Below, piece after piece: positions 40,818 to 49,859 of a stretch of 64,000 bases of DNA. The DNA is from Thermoflexus hugenholtzii. Lineage in GTDB: Bacteria > Chloroflexota > Anaerolineae > Thermoflexales > Thermoflexaceae. The DNA is taken from assembly GCF_018771565.1 (NCBI RefSeq), contig NZ_CP076326.1:558001-622000 (forward strand), written 5' to 3'. The notes below the pieces were generated by a model that did no database searches, was not told where the DNA came from, and saw only the letters and a program-made list of their open reading frames with translations. Within the stretch, counting starts at the first letter, position 1. Each line of letters begins with the position of its first letter. A program made the position numbers and the translations under genes.

Positions 40818-42566
40818 ATGCGAACCCGCATGGGAAAAGTGGGCCGACGAGATCTCCTGCTGGCGCTGCCGCTTCTGTTCTTTTCCCTCTTCTACGCATA
40901 TCCCATCATCTCGATCCTGCGCCTGAGCCTCATGCCCGCAGGCGTCCTGGAAGGGGAGGCGATCCTCCGGACCCTGGGAAGCCCGTCCTTCCGGAAGGTC
41001 CTGGGGTTCACGGTGGGGCAGGCGGCCCTTTCCACGGCGGTGACCCTTCTCCTGGGGCTCCCCCTGGCGGGCCTCTTCGCCCGTTATCAGCTGCCGGGCC
41101 GCCGCCTGTGGCAGGCGATGGCCACCGTCCCCTTCGTGCTCCCCACGGTGGTGGTGGCGGCGGCCTTCACGGCCCTCCTGGGCCCTCGGGGCTGGGTGAA
41201 TCAGGCCCTGATGGCCCTGTTCGGCCTCCCGGAACCGCCGATCCCCTTCGTGAACACCCTGACCGCGATCGTCGTCGCCCACGTGTTCTACAACCTCACG
41301 CTGGTGCTGCGCATCGTGGGGAATGCCTGGAGCCATCTGGATCCCACCCTGGAGATGGCGGCCCGGACCCTGGGGGCGGATCGCTGGCGGGTCCTCACGC
41401 GGGTGACCGGGCCGTTGTTGCTCCCGGCCATCCTGGCCGCCGCGGCCCTGGTGTTCCTGTTCGATTTCACCAGCTTCGGGGTGGTGTTGCTGCTGGGTGG
41501 TCCTCAGTATGCTACGCTGGAGGTGGAGATCTACCGGCAGGCCGTCGGCCTCTTCCGTTTGCCGGCGGCGGCCACCCTCGCCCTGGTCCAGCTGGCCCTG
41601 AACTTCGCGCTCCTCTATCTTTACACGCGGCTTCAGGCCCGCTGGGTGGTTCCTCTGGAATGGCGGCCGGAGGCTTCCACCGGTCGCCCGTTGCGGACGT
41701 GGAGGGAGCGCCTGATGGCCGGCCTGGGGCTGGCGATCCTTTTCCTCTGGATCGGCATGCCGTTGCTGGCCCTGGCCCTGCGCTCGGTGACCCCGATGAC
41801 CCTGCGCAAGCCCGGAGAGCCGGCTTACTACACCGGGTGGATCACCCTGGGCTACTATCGGGAGCTCTGGATCAACCGGCGCGGCGCCGTCACTTACGTG
41901 GCGCCCATCGAGGCGGTTCGCAATTCGTTGCTCTTCGCCGCCGCGACCATGGGCCTCTCGCTGTCCCTGGGCGGGCTGGCCGCTTACGGGCTGGCGGGCC
42001 GGCGTCGCATCCGCTGGCTGGATCCGCTGCTGATGCTTCCCCTTTCCACGTCAGCGGTCACCCTGGGGTTCGGGTTCCTGGTCGGCTTCAGCCATCCGCC
42101 TGGGTTCCTGAAAGCGTGGCCGGGGCTCGTGGCGGCGGTGCAGGCCCTGCGCACCTCGCCGCTGCTGGTGGTGATCGCCCACACCTTGATCGCCTATCCG
42201 TTCGTGGTGCGCATCCTCCTGCCGGCCCTGGAGGGGATGAACCCGCGCTGGCGGGAGGCGGCGATGACCCTGGGGGCCTCGCCGGCGCAGGTCTGGTGGC
42301 GGGTGGAGGCGCCCCTGCTGGGCCGGGCGTGGCTGGCCGCCGCCGTCTTCGCCTTCTGCGTCTCCCTGGGGGAGTTCGGGGCCACCGCCCTCATCGCCCG
42401 GCCCACCATGCCCACCATGCCCCTGGCCATCGCCCGCTTCCTGAGCCAGCCCGGGGAGCTGAACCTGGGCCAGGCGATGGCCATGAGCACGCTGTTGCTC
42501 CTCCTCACCTTCCTCGGTATCCTTCTCATCGAGCGGTTCCGCTACCAGGGGATCGGGACGTTCTAA
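40818..42566 (+). CDS. thiP: ABC transporter permease, ThiP/iron type (two fused halves)
   Basis: 582 residues with about twelve membrane spans and two permease halves. Each half has an EAA loop: LEMAARTLGADRWRVLTRV and REAAMTLGASPAQVWWRVEA. This duplicated layout is typical of ThiP and FbpB. With ThiB it should import thiamine or TPP. No ATPase gene (ThiQ) is nearby; it must be encoded elsewhere or shared. The distance from thiB is taken up by the Uma2 gene. Confidence 0.87.
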   Translation: MRTRMGKVGRRDLLLALPLLFFSLFYAYPIISILRLSLMPAGVLEGEAILRTLGSPSFRKVLGFTVGQAALSTAVTLLLGLPLAGLFARYQLPGRRLWQAMATVPFVLPTVVVAAAFTALLGPRGWVNQALMALFGLPEPPIPFVNTLTAIVVAHVFYNLTLVLRIVGNAWSHLDPTLEMAARTLGADRWRVLTRVTGPLLLPAILAAAALVFLFDFTSFGVVLLLGGPQYATLEVEIYRQAVGLFRLPAAATLALVQLALNFALLYLYTRLQARWVVPLEWRPEASTGRPLRTWRERLMAGLGLAILFLWIGMPLLALALRSVTPMTLRKPGEPAYYTGWITLGYYRELWINRRGAVTYVAPIEAVRNSLLFAAATMGLSLSLGGLAAYGLAGRRRIRWLDPLLMLPLSTSAVTLGFGFLVGFSHPPGFLKAWPGLVAAVQALRTSPLLVVIAHTLIAYPFVVRILLPALEGMNPRWREAAMTLGASPAQVWWRVEAPLLGRAWLAAAVFAFCVSLGEFGATALIARPTMPTMPLAIARFLSQPGELNLGQAMAMSTLLLLLTFLGILLIERFRYQGIGTF

Positions 42567-42577
42567 AGGAGGAGGGG

Positions 42578-43150
42578 ATGCGGCAGCGGGTGGTTGCGGT
42601 GTTCGGCGGCCACGCCCCGGCGCCGGGATCCGCGGATTACGAGATGGCCCGGGAGCTGGGCCGCCGCCTGGCCGAGGCCGGCTTCATCGTGATGAGCGGC
42701 GGGTATGGGGGGACGATGGAGGCGGTCAGCCGCGGGGCGCGGGAAGCCGGCGGGCTCGCCATCGGGGTCACGGTGGACCTGTTCGACCGCTGGGGGTTGA
42801 AGGCCAACCCCTATCTCGATGTGGAGATCAAGTTCCCCACGCTCTTCCAGCGCCTGCATTACCTGGTGACCGCCGGCGACGCCATGGTCGCCCTGCCCGG
42901 CGGCATCGGGACGCTGAGCGAGATGGCCATGGCCTGGAGCCTCCTCCAGACCCGGGAGCTGGCCCCCCGGCCCTTTCTCCTGATCGGGACGCGCTGGCGT
43001 CGCCTGCTGGAGGCCTATCACGATCCCCTCTACATCCGGGAGGAGGACCTGGGCCTGCTGCAGGTGGTGGAAAGCGTGGGGGAGGCGGTTCTTCGATTGC
43101 AGGCCATGATGGCGGAAGGGACGCCGGTGGGATCGGGGCCGCGAGGTTGA
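42578..43150 (+). CDS. LOG-family protein (TIGR00725-like)
   Basis: 190-residue Rossmann-like LOG/lysine-decarboxylase-like protein. The signature PGGIGTLSEM is complete, and the N-terminal GGHAPAPGS and MSGGYGGTMEAVSRGA match. Some members hydrolyse nucleoside 5'-monophosphates (cytokinin activation in plants); bacterial roles vary. AAGGAGGAGG lies five bases before the ATG, and the gene follows the permease by 11 bases. Confidence 0.87.
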   Translation: MRQRVVAVFGGHAPAPGSADYEMARELGRRLAEAGFIVMSGGYGGTMEAVSRGAREAGGLAIGVTVDLFDRWGLKANPYLDVEIKFPTLFQRLHYLVTAGDAMVALPGGIGTLSEMAMAWSLLQTRELAPRPFLLIGTRWRRLLEAYHDPLYIREEDLGLLQVVESVGEAVLRLQAMMAEGTPVGSGPRG

Positions 43151-43175
43151 GATCGTTTCGAAAAGGGAAGCGGCG

Positions 43176-44306
43176 ATGAAGATCCTGTGCGTGGACATCG
43201 GGACCGGGACCCAGGACATCCTTCTCTACGACAGCGAGAAGGAGCTGGAGAACGCCTATCAGCTGGTTCTGCCTTCGCCGACCATGCGGGTGGCGCGAGC
43301 GGTGCGGCAGGCCACCCGGGAGCGCCGGCCGATCCTCTTAACCGGCGTCCTGATGGGCGGTGGGCCATGCCAGTGGGCGGTGGAGGACCACCTGCGGGCC
43401 GGCCTCCCGGTGTATGCGACGCCGGAGGCGGCGCGGACCTTCAACGACGATCTGGATGTGGTGCAGGCGATGGGGGTGCGCCTCGTCAGCGAGGACGAGG
43501 CCGCTCGCATGGGGGATCGGGTGGTTCGTCTGGTGTTGCGGGACTTCGACTGGGAGGCGTTGCGGCAGGCCTTCGAGGCCTTCGGAGTGCCCTTCCGGCC
43601 GGACGGGGTCGCCGTGGCGGTCTTCGATCACGGGGCGGCGCCCCCCGGTTACTCCGACCGCAAGTTCCGGTTCGATTACCTGGCCCAGCGTTTGGCCGAG
43701 CATCGGGCGCTCACCGTCTTCGCCCATCGAGGGGAGGAGATCCCTGCCCCCCTCACCCGGTTGCAGGCGGTGGTGCGCACAGTGCGGGAGGCCTTCGACG
43801 GCCCTGTGGTGGGGATGGACACCGCCCCCGCGGCGGCCCTGGGTGCCACCCTGGATCCCCGGGTGGCGGCCTGGCGGCAGTGCCTGGTGGTGAACATCGG
43901 GAACTTCCACACCCTGGCCTTTCGGCTGCGGGAAGGGCAGGTGGAGGGGCTCTTTGAGCACCACACAGGCTTTCTGGATGGGGAGAAGCTGGATCGCCTG
44001 CTGGGCCGGCTGGCGGAGGGCGCCCTGGGTTTTGAGGAGGTGTTCGACGACATGGGCCACGGGGCGCTGGTGTTCGAGGCCGCGCCGATGCGGCCGGAGG
44101 GGGTGGCCGTCGTCGGGCCCCGCCGCGGATTGTTGCGGGGGTCCCGCCATCCGGTTTACTTTGCGGTCCCCTATGGGGACATGATGCTGGCGGGCTGCTT
44201 CGGGTTGCTCTGCGCCTTCGCCGCGTGCTATCCCGAGTTCGCCCCGCTCATCCGGGATTCCCTTCAAGGCGCCCCGCGGCCCGCCCCCTGGGAGGTGGAG
44301 CGATAA
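43176..44306 (+). CDS. DUF1786 protein with actin-like ATPase features
   Basis: 376 residues. The N-terminal LCVDIGTGTQDILLYD is a phosphate-1 loop of the actin/hexokinase fold, and VGMDTAPAAALGAT and VVNIGNFHTLAFRL could be later nucleotide loops. It matches DUF1786, known from archaea and anaerobic bacteria and sometimes mislabelled as a pyruvate formate-lyase activating protein. No radical-SAM Cys motif is present. The function is unknown. Confidence 0.8.
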   Translation: MKILCVDIGTGTQDILLYDSEKELENAYQLVLPSPTMRVARAVRQATRERRPILLTGVLMGGGPCQWAVEDHLRAGLPVYATPEAARTFNDDLDVVQAMGVRLVSEDEAARMGDRVVRLVLRDFDWEALRQAFEAFGVPFRPDGVAVAVFDHGAAPPGYSDRKFRFDYLAQRLAEHRALTVFAHRGEEIPAPLTRLQAVVRTVREAFDGPVVGMDTAPAAALGATLDPRVAAWRQCLVVNIGNFHTLAFRLREGQVEGLFEHHTGFLDGEKLDRLLGRLAEGALGFEEVFDDMGHGALVFEAAPMRPEGVAVVGPRRGLLRGSRHPVYFAVPYGDMMLAGCFGLLCAFAACYPEFAPLIRDSLQGAPRPAPWEVER

Positions 44307-44408
44307 CCGGGGGTCCCACAGGGAGCGCCCCCCTATTTGCTCCGGCTTCGACCTGTTGCGGCGGGTCCATCCCATCAGCCCGGGGGTATCGCTTCTCCAA
44401 GCAGCAAG

Positions 44409-44501
44409 TCAGCGTTTTCGGAAGAAAGCCAGAGAGCGCACAAGGGCAAACACGATGGCGAAGCGGAGGGTGCCGGCCAGCACCGGGAGGATCGCCTCCA
44501 A
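44409..44501 (-). CDS. Possible 30-residue membrane peptide
   Basis: A short frame starting at TTG 44501 and reading EAILPVLAGTLRFAIVFALV then RSLAFFRKR: one hydrophobic helix with a basic end. It follows the small membrane protein gene by 16 bases. No good ribosome binding site is seen. It could instead be a frame-broken tail of that gene. Confidence 0.25.
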   Translation of the reverse strand: MEAILPVLAGTLRFAIVFALVRSLAFFRKR

Positions 44502-44517
44502 TTGAACTCGTATGACC

Positions 44518-44844
44518 TCAGGTCAGATGAGGGGACCTGGCCTGCCGGATCCGCCCCCATTCCCCGAAGGCGATGCCCAGGGGGATCATAAGGGCCAGGG
44601 CATCGAAGAGGGAGCGAGCCTGGCCGGAAAGCCCGGCTGCCAGGGCCAAGGCAAAGCTGAGCCCGATCAAAGCCAGGGCCAGGCGAGGGCGGGGGGATGG
44701 ACGCAAGGGGGAGCGCAACTGCCCGTAGGCCAGGAAACCCAGGGTCAGGGCCTCGATCTTCAAGAGCTCCAGGGAAAGGCCCAGTGCCACCACCGGGATC
44801 AGGAGCATCAGAATCCCCAATAGGTCCAGGAGATCCACCTTCAT
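44518..44844 (-). CDS. Small membrane protein of unknown family
   Basis: 108 residues with three hydrophobic spans (about 5-25, 55-75 and 80-97) and a basic Pro/Arg loop between the first two. GGAGG precedes the ATG at 44844. It lies 20 bases after the DCC-like gene with the Cys-rich tail and probably belongs to the same transcript. I recognise no family. A membrane partner or immunity-like protein for the Cys-rich tail is one possibility. Confidence 0.6.
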   Translation of the reverse strand: MKVDLLDLLGILMLLIPVVALGLSLELLKIEALTLGFLAYGQLRSPLRPSPRPRLALALIGLSFALALAAGLSGQARSLFDALALMIPLGIAFGEWGRIRQARSPHLT

Positions 44845-44864
44845 CTTAGGACCTCCAAGCAAGT

Positions 44865-45686
44865 TTAGCAGAAATAACACAAAACAGCGGCGCAGAACGC
44901 CGCAACTCCGGCCGCGCAAGCAGCGCAGCTAGCGGGGGTATAACAACAGCATACACTGCATAGGCCCAGTCCCTCGGCAATGCAAATCCATATTTCGGGC
45001 TGGTGGCAGCAAATCGCTTGGGAAGGCCTCGGGTGACCCGGAGGGCGGTTTTGGGGAGATCGTGATGCTTCCCCTTCGCCCTTGGGGAGGTCGGCTGTCA
45101 GCAGGATCCTTCCATCTGGATGATAAAGCCGCATGCGCCCTGTCATTGAGGCGCTCTCCTCCCACTCGATCTCTACCACATACAGGACTAGGATCTCCGT
45201 CCCGCGAACTGAGGCGGTCAGGAAGCGATGCGATGAACCCGATGGGAACAGCGGGGCGACCAGGGCGGAGCCCCTCTCAAAAGAAAAAGAATATAGCCAC
45301 ACCTCCTTCCAGTCGGGCTCAGCGTTCCAGGTCTCAAGGCGGAACTGTTTCTGAGCCTGTTGGAAGAGGGCGCTGTAGAGGGGTTCCCCCCGTTGCACCC
45401 GTCGGCGGGAGGGCGGCCGGGATTGGGAGGGGATGGGGGGTCCGGCTGTCCCAGAGCGAAGCGGAGCTCCCGGGCCTTGTAGCGTTAGAAGGCCAAGCAG
45501 AGCCCCTCCGGCCCGGCGCAGGAAATCGCGCCTTCCCCAATCCACGCCCAGCACCGGGCCTCCCATCCGGGCCACCGCCTGGGCCACCCGCAACGCCCGC
45601 ACCGGACCTAAGACCTGCACCAGGCGCGCCCGCAGGGAAAGGCCCGCAAAGATTCGCACCCACTCCCCCTCGATCTCGACGAGCAT
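44865..45686 (-). CDS. DCC-like protein lacking its N-terminus, with Cys-rich tail
   Basis: The frame is open from about 45750, just after a stop. It aligns with the DCC proteins at 55766 and 52436 from their residue 38 on (PEVQALLD, GWQWEPMLVEIEGE), so the CxxC part is lost. It keeps a textbook twin-Arg segment, WGRRDFLRRAGGALLGLLTL. The outer domain differs from the paralogues and ends in about 50 residues with some 15 Cys (CCHQPEIWICIAEG, CSVCCCYTPASCAACAAG). Such tails recall Cys-rich secreted peptides. First usable ATG is 45686. Confidence 0.65.
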   Translation of the reverse strand: MLVEIEGEWVRIFAGLSLRARLVQVLGPVRALRVAQAVARMGGPVLGVDWGRRDFLRRAGGALLGLLTLQGPGAPLRSGTAGPPIPSQSRPPSRRRVQRGEPLYSALFQQAQKQFRLETWNAEPDWKEVWLYSFSFERGSALVAPLFPSGSSHRFLTASVRGTEILVLYVVEIEWEESASMTGRMRLYHPDGRILLTADLPKGEGEASRSPQNRPPGHPRPSQAICCHQPEIWICIAEGLGLCSVCCCYTPASCAACAAGVAAFCAAVLCYFC

Positions 45687-45804
45687 CGGCTCCCACTGCC
45701 AGCCGGGGTGGGCCTGGTCCAGCAGGGCCTGGACCTCGGGCTTCTGCGGGTTGCGCTCCTCTCATCGCTCTCCATCCTCCGGAGGCGAGCCAGGTTCTCC
45801 GCGC

Positions 45805-47718
45805 TTATGGGGGCATCTGCCAGAGGCTTACCCGGCCATCCTCCAGGACTACGGCCAGCCATCGCCCGTCCGGACTAAAGGTGGCGACCGCGTTTGCCCC
45901 CCATCCGTTCAAACGGCCGCCGGGCTTCCCATCCCCCGGCAGATCTCGCCGGAGATCCCACCACATCCATTCCTCCCCGATCTGGATGACCAACCATCGT
46001 CCATCGGGAGAGGTGATCAGTGCTCCGGGCCATCCAGTCAGTGGAAACTCTTCCCGAAGCATGCATCCCGGCACCTCCACCCACCGGCCGCGCCACTGGG
46101 TTTTCATCAACTCCGGTGTGTTTTCCGGCTTCGTGGCTACGCCCAGGGCCAGCAATCGCTGATTATCCGGATGAAAAGCCAGTCGCATCACGTCCACCTG
46201 CCCGAGCCGATCCTGGGCTCCCCACCCCAGATCCGTCGCGCAGACCAGCCGTCCACTGGCCGTTTCCCATATCCGCAAAGGAGTCTCATCCATCGCCGGG
46301 CCCGGGCCGTGCTGGGAACTGCCGGCGGCCACCCATCGTCCGTCCGGGGAAAAGGTCAGCGCCTGGATCGGGTTGGGTCCTCCTTGCGCCCACCACTGCC
46401 AGCGCTCCCTGTCCACTTCCCCCACCCATATGGTCCCATCCTCGGTCCCCACGGCCCACCGCGAACGATCCGGAGCCACTGCCAGACTGTAGACTCCCCG
46501 TGGACCCGGGGGAACTTTCCACGACCGGAGCGTCCGGAGATCCCAAACCCACCGCTCGCCGGCCTGTTCCCCCCTTAAGAGCTCCCTATCTGGCCAAGCC
46601 GGCTGCCACTGTCCTTCCCCCAAGGGGATACGGGTCTGCTCCTGTCCCCCTGGCACCTCCAGCACCCGGATCGTGCCATCGCGCCCCAGATAGGCCAGCG
46701 TCTCTCCGGTGGCGCTGAAGGCCAGTCCGGGCGCCGCCGCTCCCGTCTCGAGCAGCTGCCGCCGATCCCCGGTCGCCGTTTCCATCCACACCGTCTCGCC
46801 TTCCTGCCAGAGCCGCGCGGTTCCCCCAGGCCGGGCAGCCTGCCACACCGTGAGGGGCTCCTGTCGGTCTCCCAGGCGGCGCCCGGTCGCTACCTCCCAC
46901 TCCCCGTGCTGGGAGCGCAGCACCCGTCCCCCGTCCGCGAAGGCCAGGGCCCCGGGGTTCCTCTCGGCCAACCGCTGAACCACCTCACCCGTCCTCAGAT
47001 CCCAGATCGTGATGCCCTCCGCGTCGCTTCCCGCTGCCCACCGGCCATCGGGCGACACCGCCAGTGCCTTCACATCCCCCGTTGTGTTCAGGGCCCCAAT
47101 CTGCTGGCCGGTTTCCACCGAGAGCCGGAGCACAACGCCTGCATCCACCAGCACCTCCTGTCCATCCGGCGTGAACGCGATGGCCTCCCCAGCGCGTGCA
47201 TCCTCAAAATCCGGAAGGGGGAAGGTCCCATGCAGGGTGGGCGTCGGCTCCAAACGCCAGAGGAACCCATGAACGTCGGTCACGGCGGCGAGGAATCGCC
47301 CGTCTGGAGAGAAAGCCAGGTCGTTCACCGGTTCCGGTTCCCGCAACAGCACGTGCTGCGGTTGCTCGTAGGGAGGGTCGTAGAGGGCCAGGGAGGGACA
47401 ACCCCGAAGGCAGGCGATGGCCAGGGTGACGGCGTGGGGCCGTGCGGCCAGGTGGGCGATCCATCCCCGGGATACCCATTTCCCCTGAGGTGGTTCGGAG
47501 GTCAAGTCCATAAGCAGGAGGCCGGTGGTAAGCCCCACCGCCAGGGCCGGGGGCTCCTCCAGCAAGGCCAGCCCGGTGAGGCTTCCCATGCCGCGCGTCC
47601 ACACCTGCACCGGCTCGGGTAGCGTCCGGGGGGTCATTTCCCCTTTGACGCACGCGCCCATCGCCAGTGCAATGCCGATCCAGAAGTAACTGAGCCACCA
47701 CGGTTTCTCGCGCATCAT
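45805..47718 (-). CDS. WD40-type beta-propeller lipoprotein
   Basis: 637 residues. Signal with lipobox (IGIALAMGAC, Cys near residue 21), then many WD40/TolB-like blades with the recurring pattern FSPDGRWxAAG and IWDLRTGE (for example LAVSPDGRWAAGSD, LTFSPDGRWVAAGS). Fourteen or so blade repeats suggest two propellers. Propellers are protein-binding platforms; no catalytic residues are seen. The start at 47718 (MMREK) is chosen for the signal, though the site GGTGGG is weak. The frame continues upstream through relic sequence. Confidence 0.8.
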   Translation of the reverse strand: MMREKPWWLSYFWIGIALAMGACVKGEMTPRTLPEPVQVWTRGMGSLTGLALLEEPPALAVGLTTGLLLMDLTSEPPQGKWVSRGWIAHLAARPHAVTLAIACLRGCPSLALYDPPYEQPQHVLLREPEPVNDLAFSPDGRFLAAVTDVHGFLWRLEPTPTLHGTFPLPDFEDARAGEAIAFTPDGQEVLVDAGVVLRLSVETGQQIGALNTTGDVKALAVSPDGRWAAGSDAEGITIWDLRTGEVVQRLAERNPGALAFADGGRVLRSQHGEWEVATGRRLGDRQEPLTVWQAARPGGTARLWQEGETVWMETATGDRRQLLETGAAAPGLAFSATGETLAYLGRDGTIRVLEVPGGQEQTRIPLGEGQWQPAWPDRELLRGEQAGERWVWDLRTLRSWKVPPGPRGVYSLAVAPDRSRWAVGTEDGTIWVGEVDRERWQWWAQGGPNPIQALTFSPDGRWVAAGSSQHGPGPAMDETPLRIWETASGRLVCATDLGWGAQDRLGQVDVMRLAFHPDNQRLLALGVATKPENTPELMKTQWRGRWVEVPGCMLREEFPLTGWPGALITSPDGRWLVIQIGEEWMWWDLRRDLPGDGKPGGRLNGWGANAVATFSPDGRWLAVVLEDGRVSLWQMPP

Positions 47719-48399
47719 CGGACCCACCAGTAAAGCACCGTTGATCCTCCGCTTACGGAGGCCTCGCATGCGAAATAGGCCCGATAAGCCTGCCCTCCAT
47801 CTCCAAGCATCCTGCATCGTGAAGGAGCCATCGTTCGCTCCTCGCTTCCCCCTCCGCTCGCGGATCGGCTTTCGGTTTTCATGCGATCCAGCCAGCGGAA
47901 GCCGTGATCCTCCAAAAAGGAGGACCAATTCGGGTGGTGTCCTCCAAAAGGGAGGACACCGCGCGGCCATCGGGGTCCTCTGTCCCGGGCGGCCAGGGGG
48001 TCTCCCCGAAGCCCGGCGGCGATGGCGGGGTCCTCCAGCCCGCCGGCCCGCAGGGCCTGTCGGCCGGGGAGTCCCAGACGGGCGAACAGCCGTTGGAGGT
48101 GGGCGCGCCGCGGGCTCCGGCGGATCGACAGGGCCTGGGCGATCTCTTCGTCTAAGCTGGGCCGGGCTGCCCGAAGCCGCCGGAGGCCGTTGAAGAAGCC
48201 GCGGACTCGGATCCTCCGGGGCCACGCGCAGCGCCTCCGCCCACGGCCCCGCATCCCCGCCACCCCACCCGAGCGCCCCCGCTCTCCGGACCGCACCGAT
48301 GCGGCACAGGGTGGACCGTGCGGCTGCAGCGCGGGCCTCCTCGACCGCAGGGCGCATCCATCTCCTGCGCCCGCCCGGTTCCGGATCCCGGGCCCCGCC
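47719..48399 (-). other. Decayed region: DCC N-terminus scar and hairpins
   Basis: 681 bases without an intact gene. Near 47806-47842 one frame reads SERWLLHDAGC, the same as the N-terminus of the DCC proteins (WLLYDAGC), then stops. Two adjacent perfect hairpins follow: TCCTCC/GGAGGA at 47908-47924, and GTGTCCTCC/GGAGGACAC at 47937-47959. The rest contains the LuxR relic listed separately. Confidence 0.6.
47985..48370 (-). pseudogene. LuxR-type regulator relic
   Basis: A frame reading RRAHLQRLFARLGLPGRQAL then RAGGLEDPAIAAGLRGDPL parallels the end of the intact regulator at 56851 (VRTHLARALARLGRVDRVDL, AQGGLLDPRCAALLEEDPL). Further upstream another frame reads STLCRIGAVRRAGALGWGGG against its SLWTPGAVRQAQRWWASWGD. 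At least one frameshift separates the parts and the receiver domain is gone. It lies just ahead of the DCC scar, as the intact gene lies ahead of an intact DCC gene. Confidence 0.55.
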
Positions 48400-49830
48400 T
48401 TAGGGTCCGCCGGAAAGGCGTAGCAACGCCTCCCGTTCGGCCAGATACAGGAAATCGGCCGGCCGGCCCTGCGGCAACGGCGGCGGCGTGGCGACCCACT
48501 CCAGGGCCTCCGAGACCCAGGCCAGCCACCGCCCATCGGCCGAGAGGACCGGGTTGTAGCTCGGCCCGGCCAGCCGACCGGCCTCGCCCCGGCTCAGGAT
48601 CGTCATCCGACCCGTCGCCCGATCCCACACCGCCAGCCACAGGTCGCAGGGCCGCCCCCACACCGGCCGGGCGGGACACTCCGTCGCGCCCACCGACCCC
48701 AGGTTGCGCGCCCGGGTGGCGAAGACCACCCAGCGGCCATCCCCCGAGATCGCCGGACCCTCGGCCGCCCCATCCCCCGGCTCCCCCGCCGCGTTCGCAT
48801 CCACCAGCTCCATCTGCCCCGTCTCCCGGTCATACAGGTAGATGTGGCGGCAGAAAGGCAACGGCTCCGCCCCGGGCCAGGGCGCGCAGGGCTTCAGCGG
48901 GCGATCCACCAGCCGGGCCGCGGCGGCGAAGGCCAGGAAGCGGCCGTCGGCCGAGAGGGCGATGCCCCCTTCCCACGCCCCATCGGTGCCGGGAACCAGC
49001 TGCAGGCCACTGGGCTGGGGAGGATCCTCGGGCCGAACCGGCCGGCTGACCCAGACGGTCTTCCCCGTCTCCCGGTCGTAGAGGAAGACATCGAACTGGC
49101 CGTTGCGGTCCTCCGGGACCACGCCGTCGTCGTTCGTGACGAAGGCCAGAAAGCGGCCGTCGGCAGAAAGGGCCACGAGGGCGCCGCCGGAGGCGGCGGG
49201 GGATTCGGTGGGCGGATGAACCCGATGGAGCCGCTGGCTGTAGCGGTCATAGAGATACACCCCGGGGCCGGGGTTACAGGCGCTGTCGTTGGCCCAGGCG
49301 ATCCAGCGGCCGTCGGCGGAGAGGGCAGGGCCGGCGTGGCCGGCCAGCCCCATACGGGAGACGCCCCCAGGGAGCCATTCCAGCCCGCCGGTGAGGCGGT
49401 CATAGACGGCCAGGGGGTAGCAATCGGGATCGGCAGCGGAGGCGGGGAGCGGGGAACGGGCGAAAAAGGCCAGGAAGCGGCCGTCGGCCGAGAGAGCCGG
49501 GCCGAGGCCGGCGGCTGGCTGCCCCTCCGGGCCCACGCGTAGGGGCTCAAAGACCCCCCGCCCGGCGTCCCAGAGAAAGAGGGACTCCCGGTCCATCCCC
49601 ACCCCCCAGCGGCCGTCGGCGGACAGACGGAGCCGATCTCCGAGGCCGAGCAGCCGGATGAGCTCGGGAGCGGCCGTGGGAGCCGGCGTTGCAGTGGGGA
49701 GCTGTGTCGGGGAGGGCGAAGCCCCGGGCGCGGAGGTCGCGGGCCGATCCGGGGATGCCCCTATGCATCCTCCCAGCAACCCCAAAAAGCTCAGCATCAG
49801 GAGAACTTGGAGAAGAGGTGTTTTCATCAT
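48400..49830 (-). CDS. TolB-like beta-propeller lipoprotein
   Basis: 476 residues. Lipobox LGGC (Cys near residue 22), a Pro/Ala/Thr linker to about 55, then seven or eight blades, each with LSADGRFLAF or a variant, and VYLYDRYSQR/IYLYDRETGQ strands. The start at 49830 is chosen for the lipoprotein signal. An in-frame ATG at 49893 with a better site (GGGGGAAGCG) would add the DCC-like N-terminus MSERWLPYDAGP. No catalytic residues visible. Confidence 0.8.
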   Translation of the reverse strand: MMKTPLLQVLLMLSFLGLLGGCIGASPDRPATSAPGASPSPTQLPTATPAPTAAPELIRLLGLGDRLRLSADGRWGVGMDRESLFLWDAGRGVFEPLRVGPEGQPAAGLGPALSADGRFLAFFARSPLPASAADPDCYPLAVYDRLTGGLEWLPGGVSRMGLAGHAGPALSADGRWIAWANDSACNPGPGVYLYDRYSQRLHRVHPPTESPAASGGALVALSADGRFLAFVTNDDGVVPEDRNGQFDVFLYDRETGKTVWVSRPVRPEDPPQPSGLQLVPGTDGAWEGGIALSADGRFLAFAAAARLVDRPLKPCAPWPGAEPLPFCRHIYLYDRETGQMELVDANAAGEPGDGAAEGPAISGDGRWVVFATRARNLGSVGATECPARPVWGRPCDLWLAVWDRATGRMTILSRGEAGRLAGPSYNPVLSADGRWLAWVSEALEWVATPPPLPQGRPADFLYLAEREALLRLSGGP

Positions 49831-49859
49831 GGCTGTTCCCTTAGGAGAATTGCCTTCAG

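Noticed and set aside
47715-48536. Possible 273-residue gene on the minus strand
   Set aside because: Only short parts match a LuxR-type C-terminus and a second frame holds the rest, so it is treated as relic sequence, not a gene.
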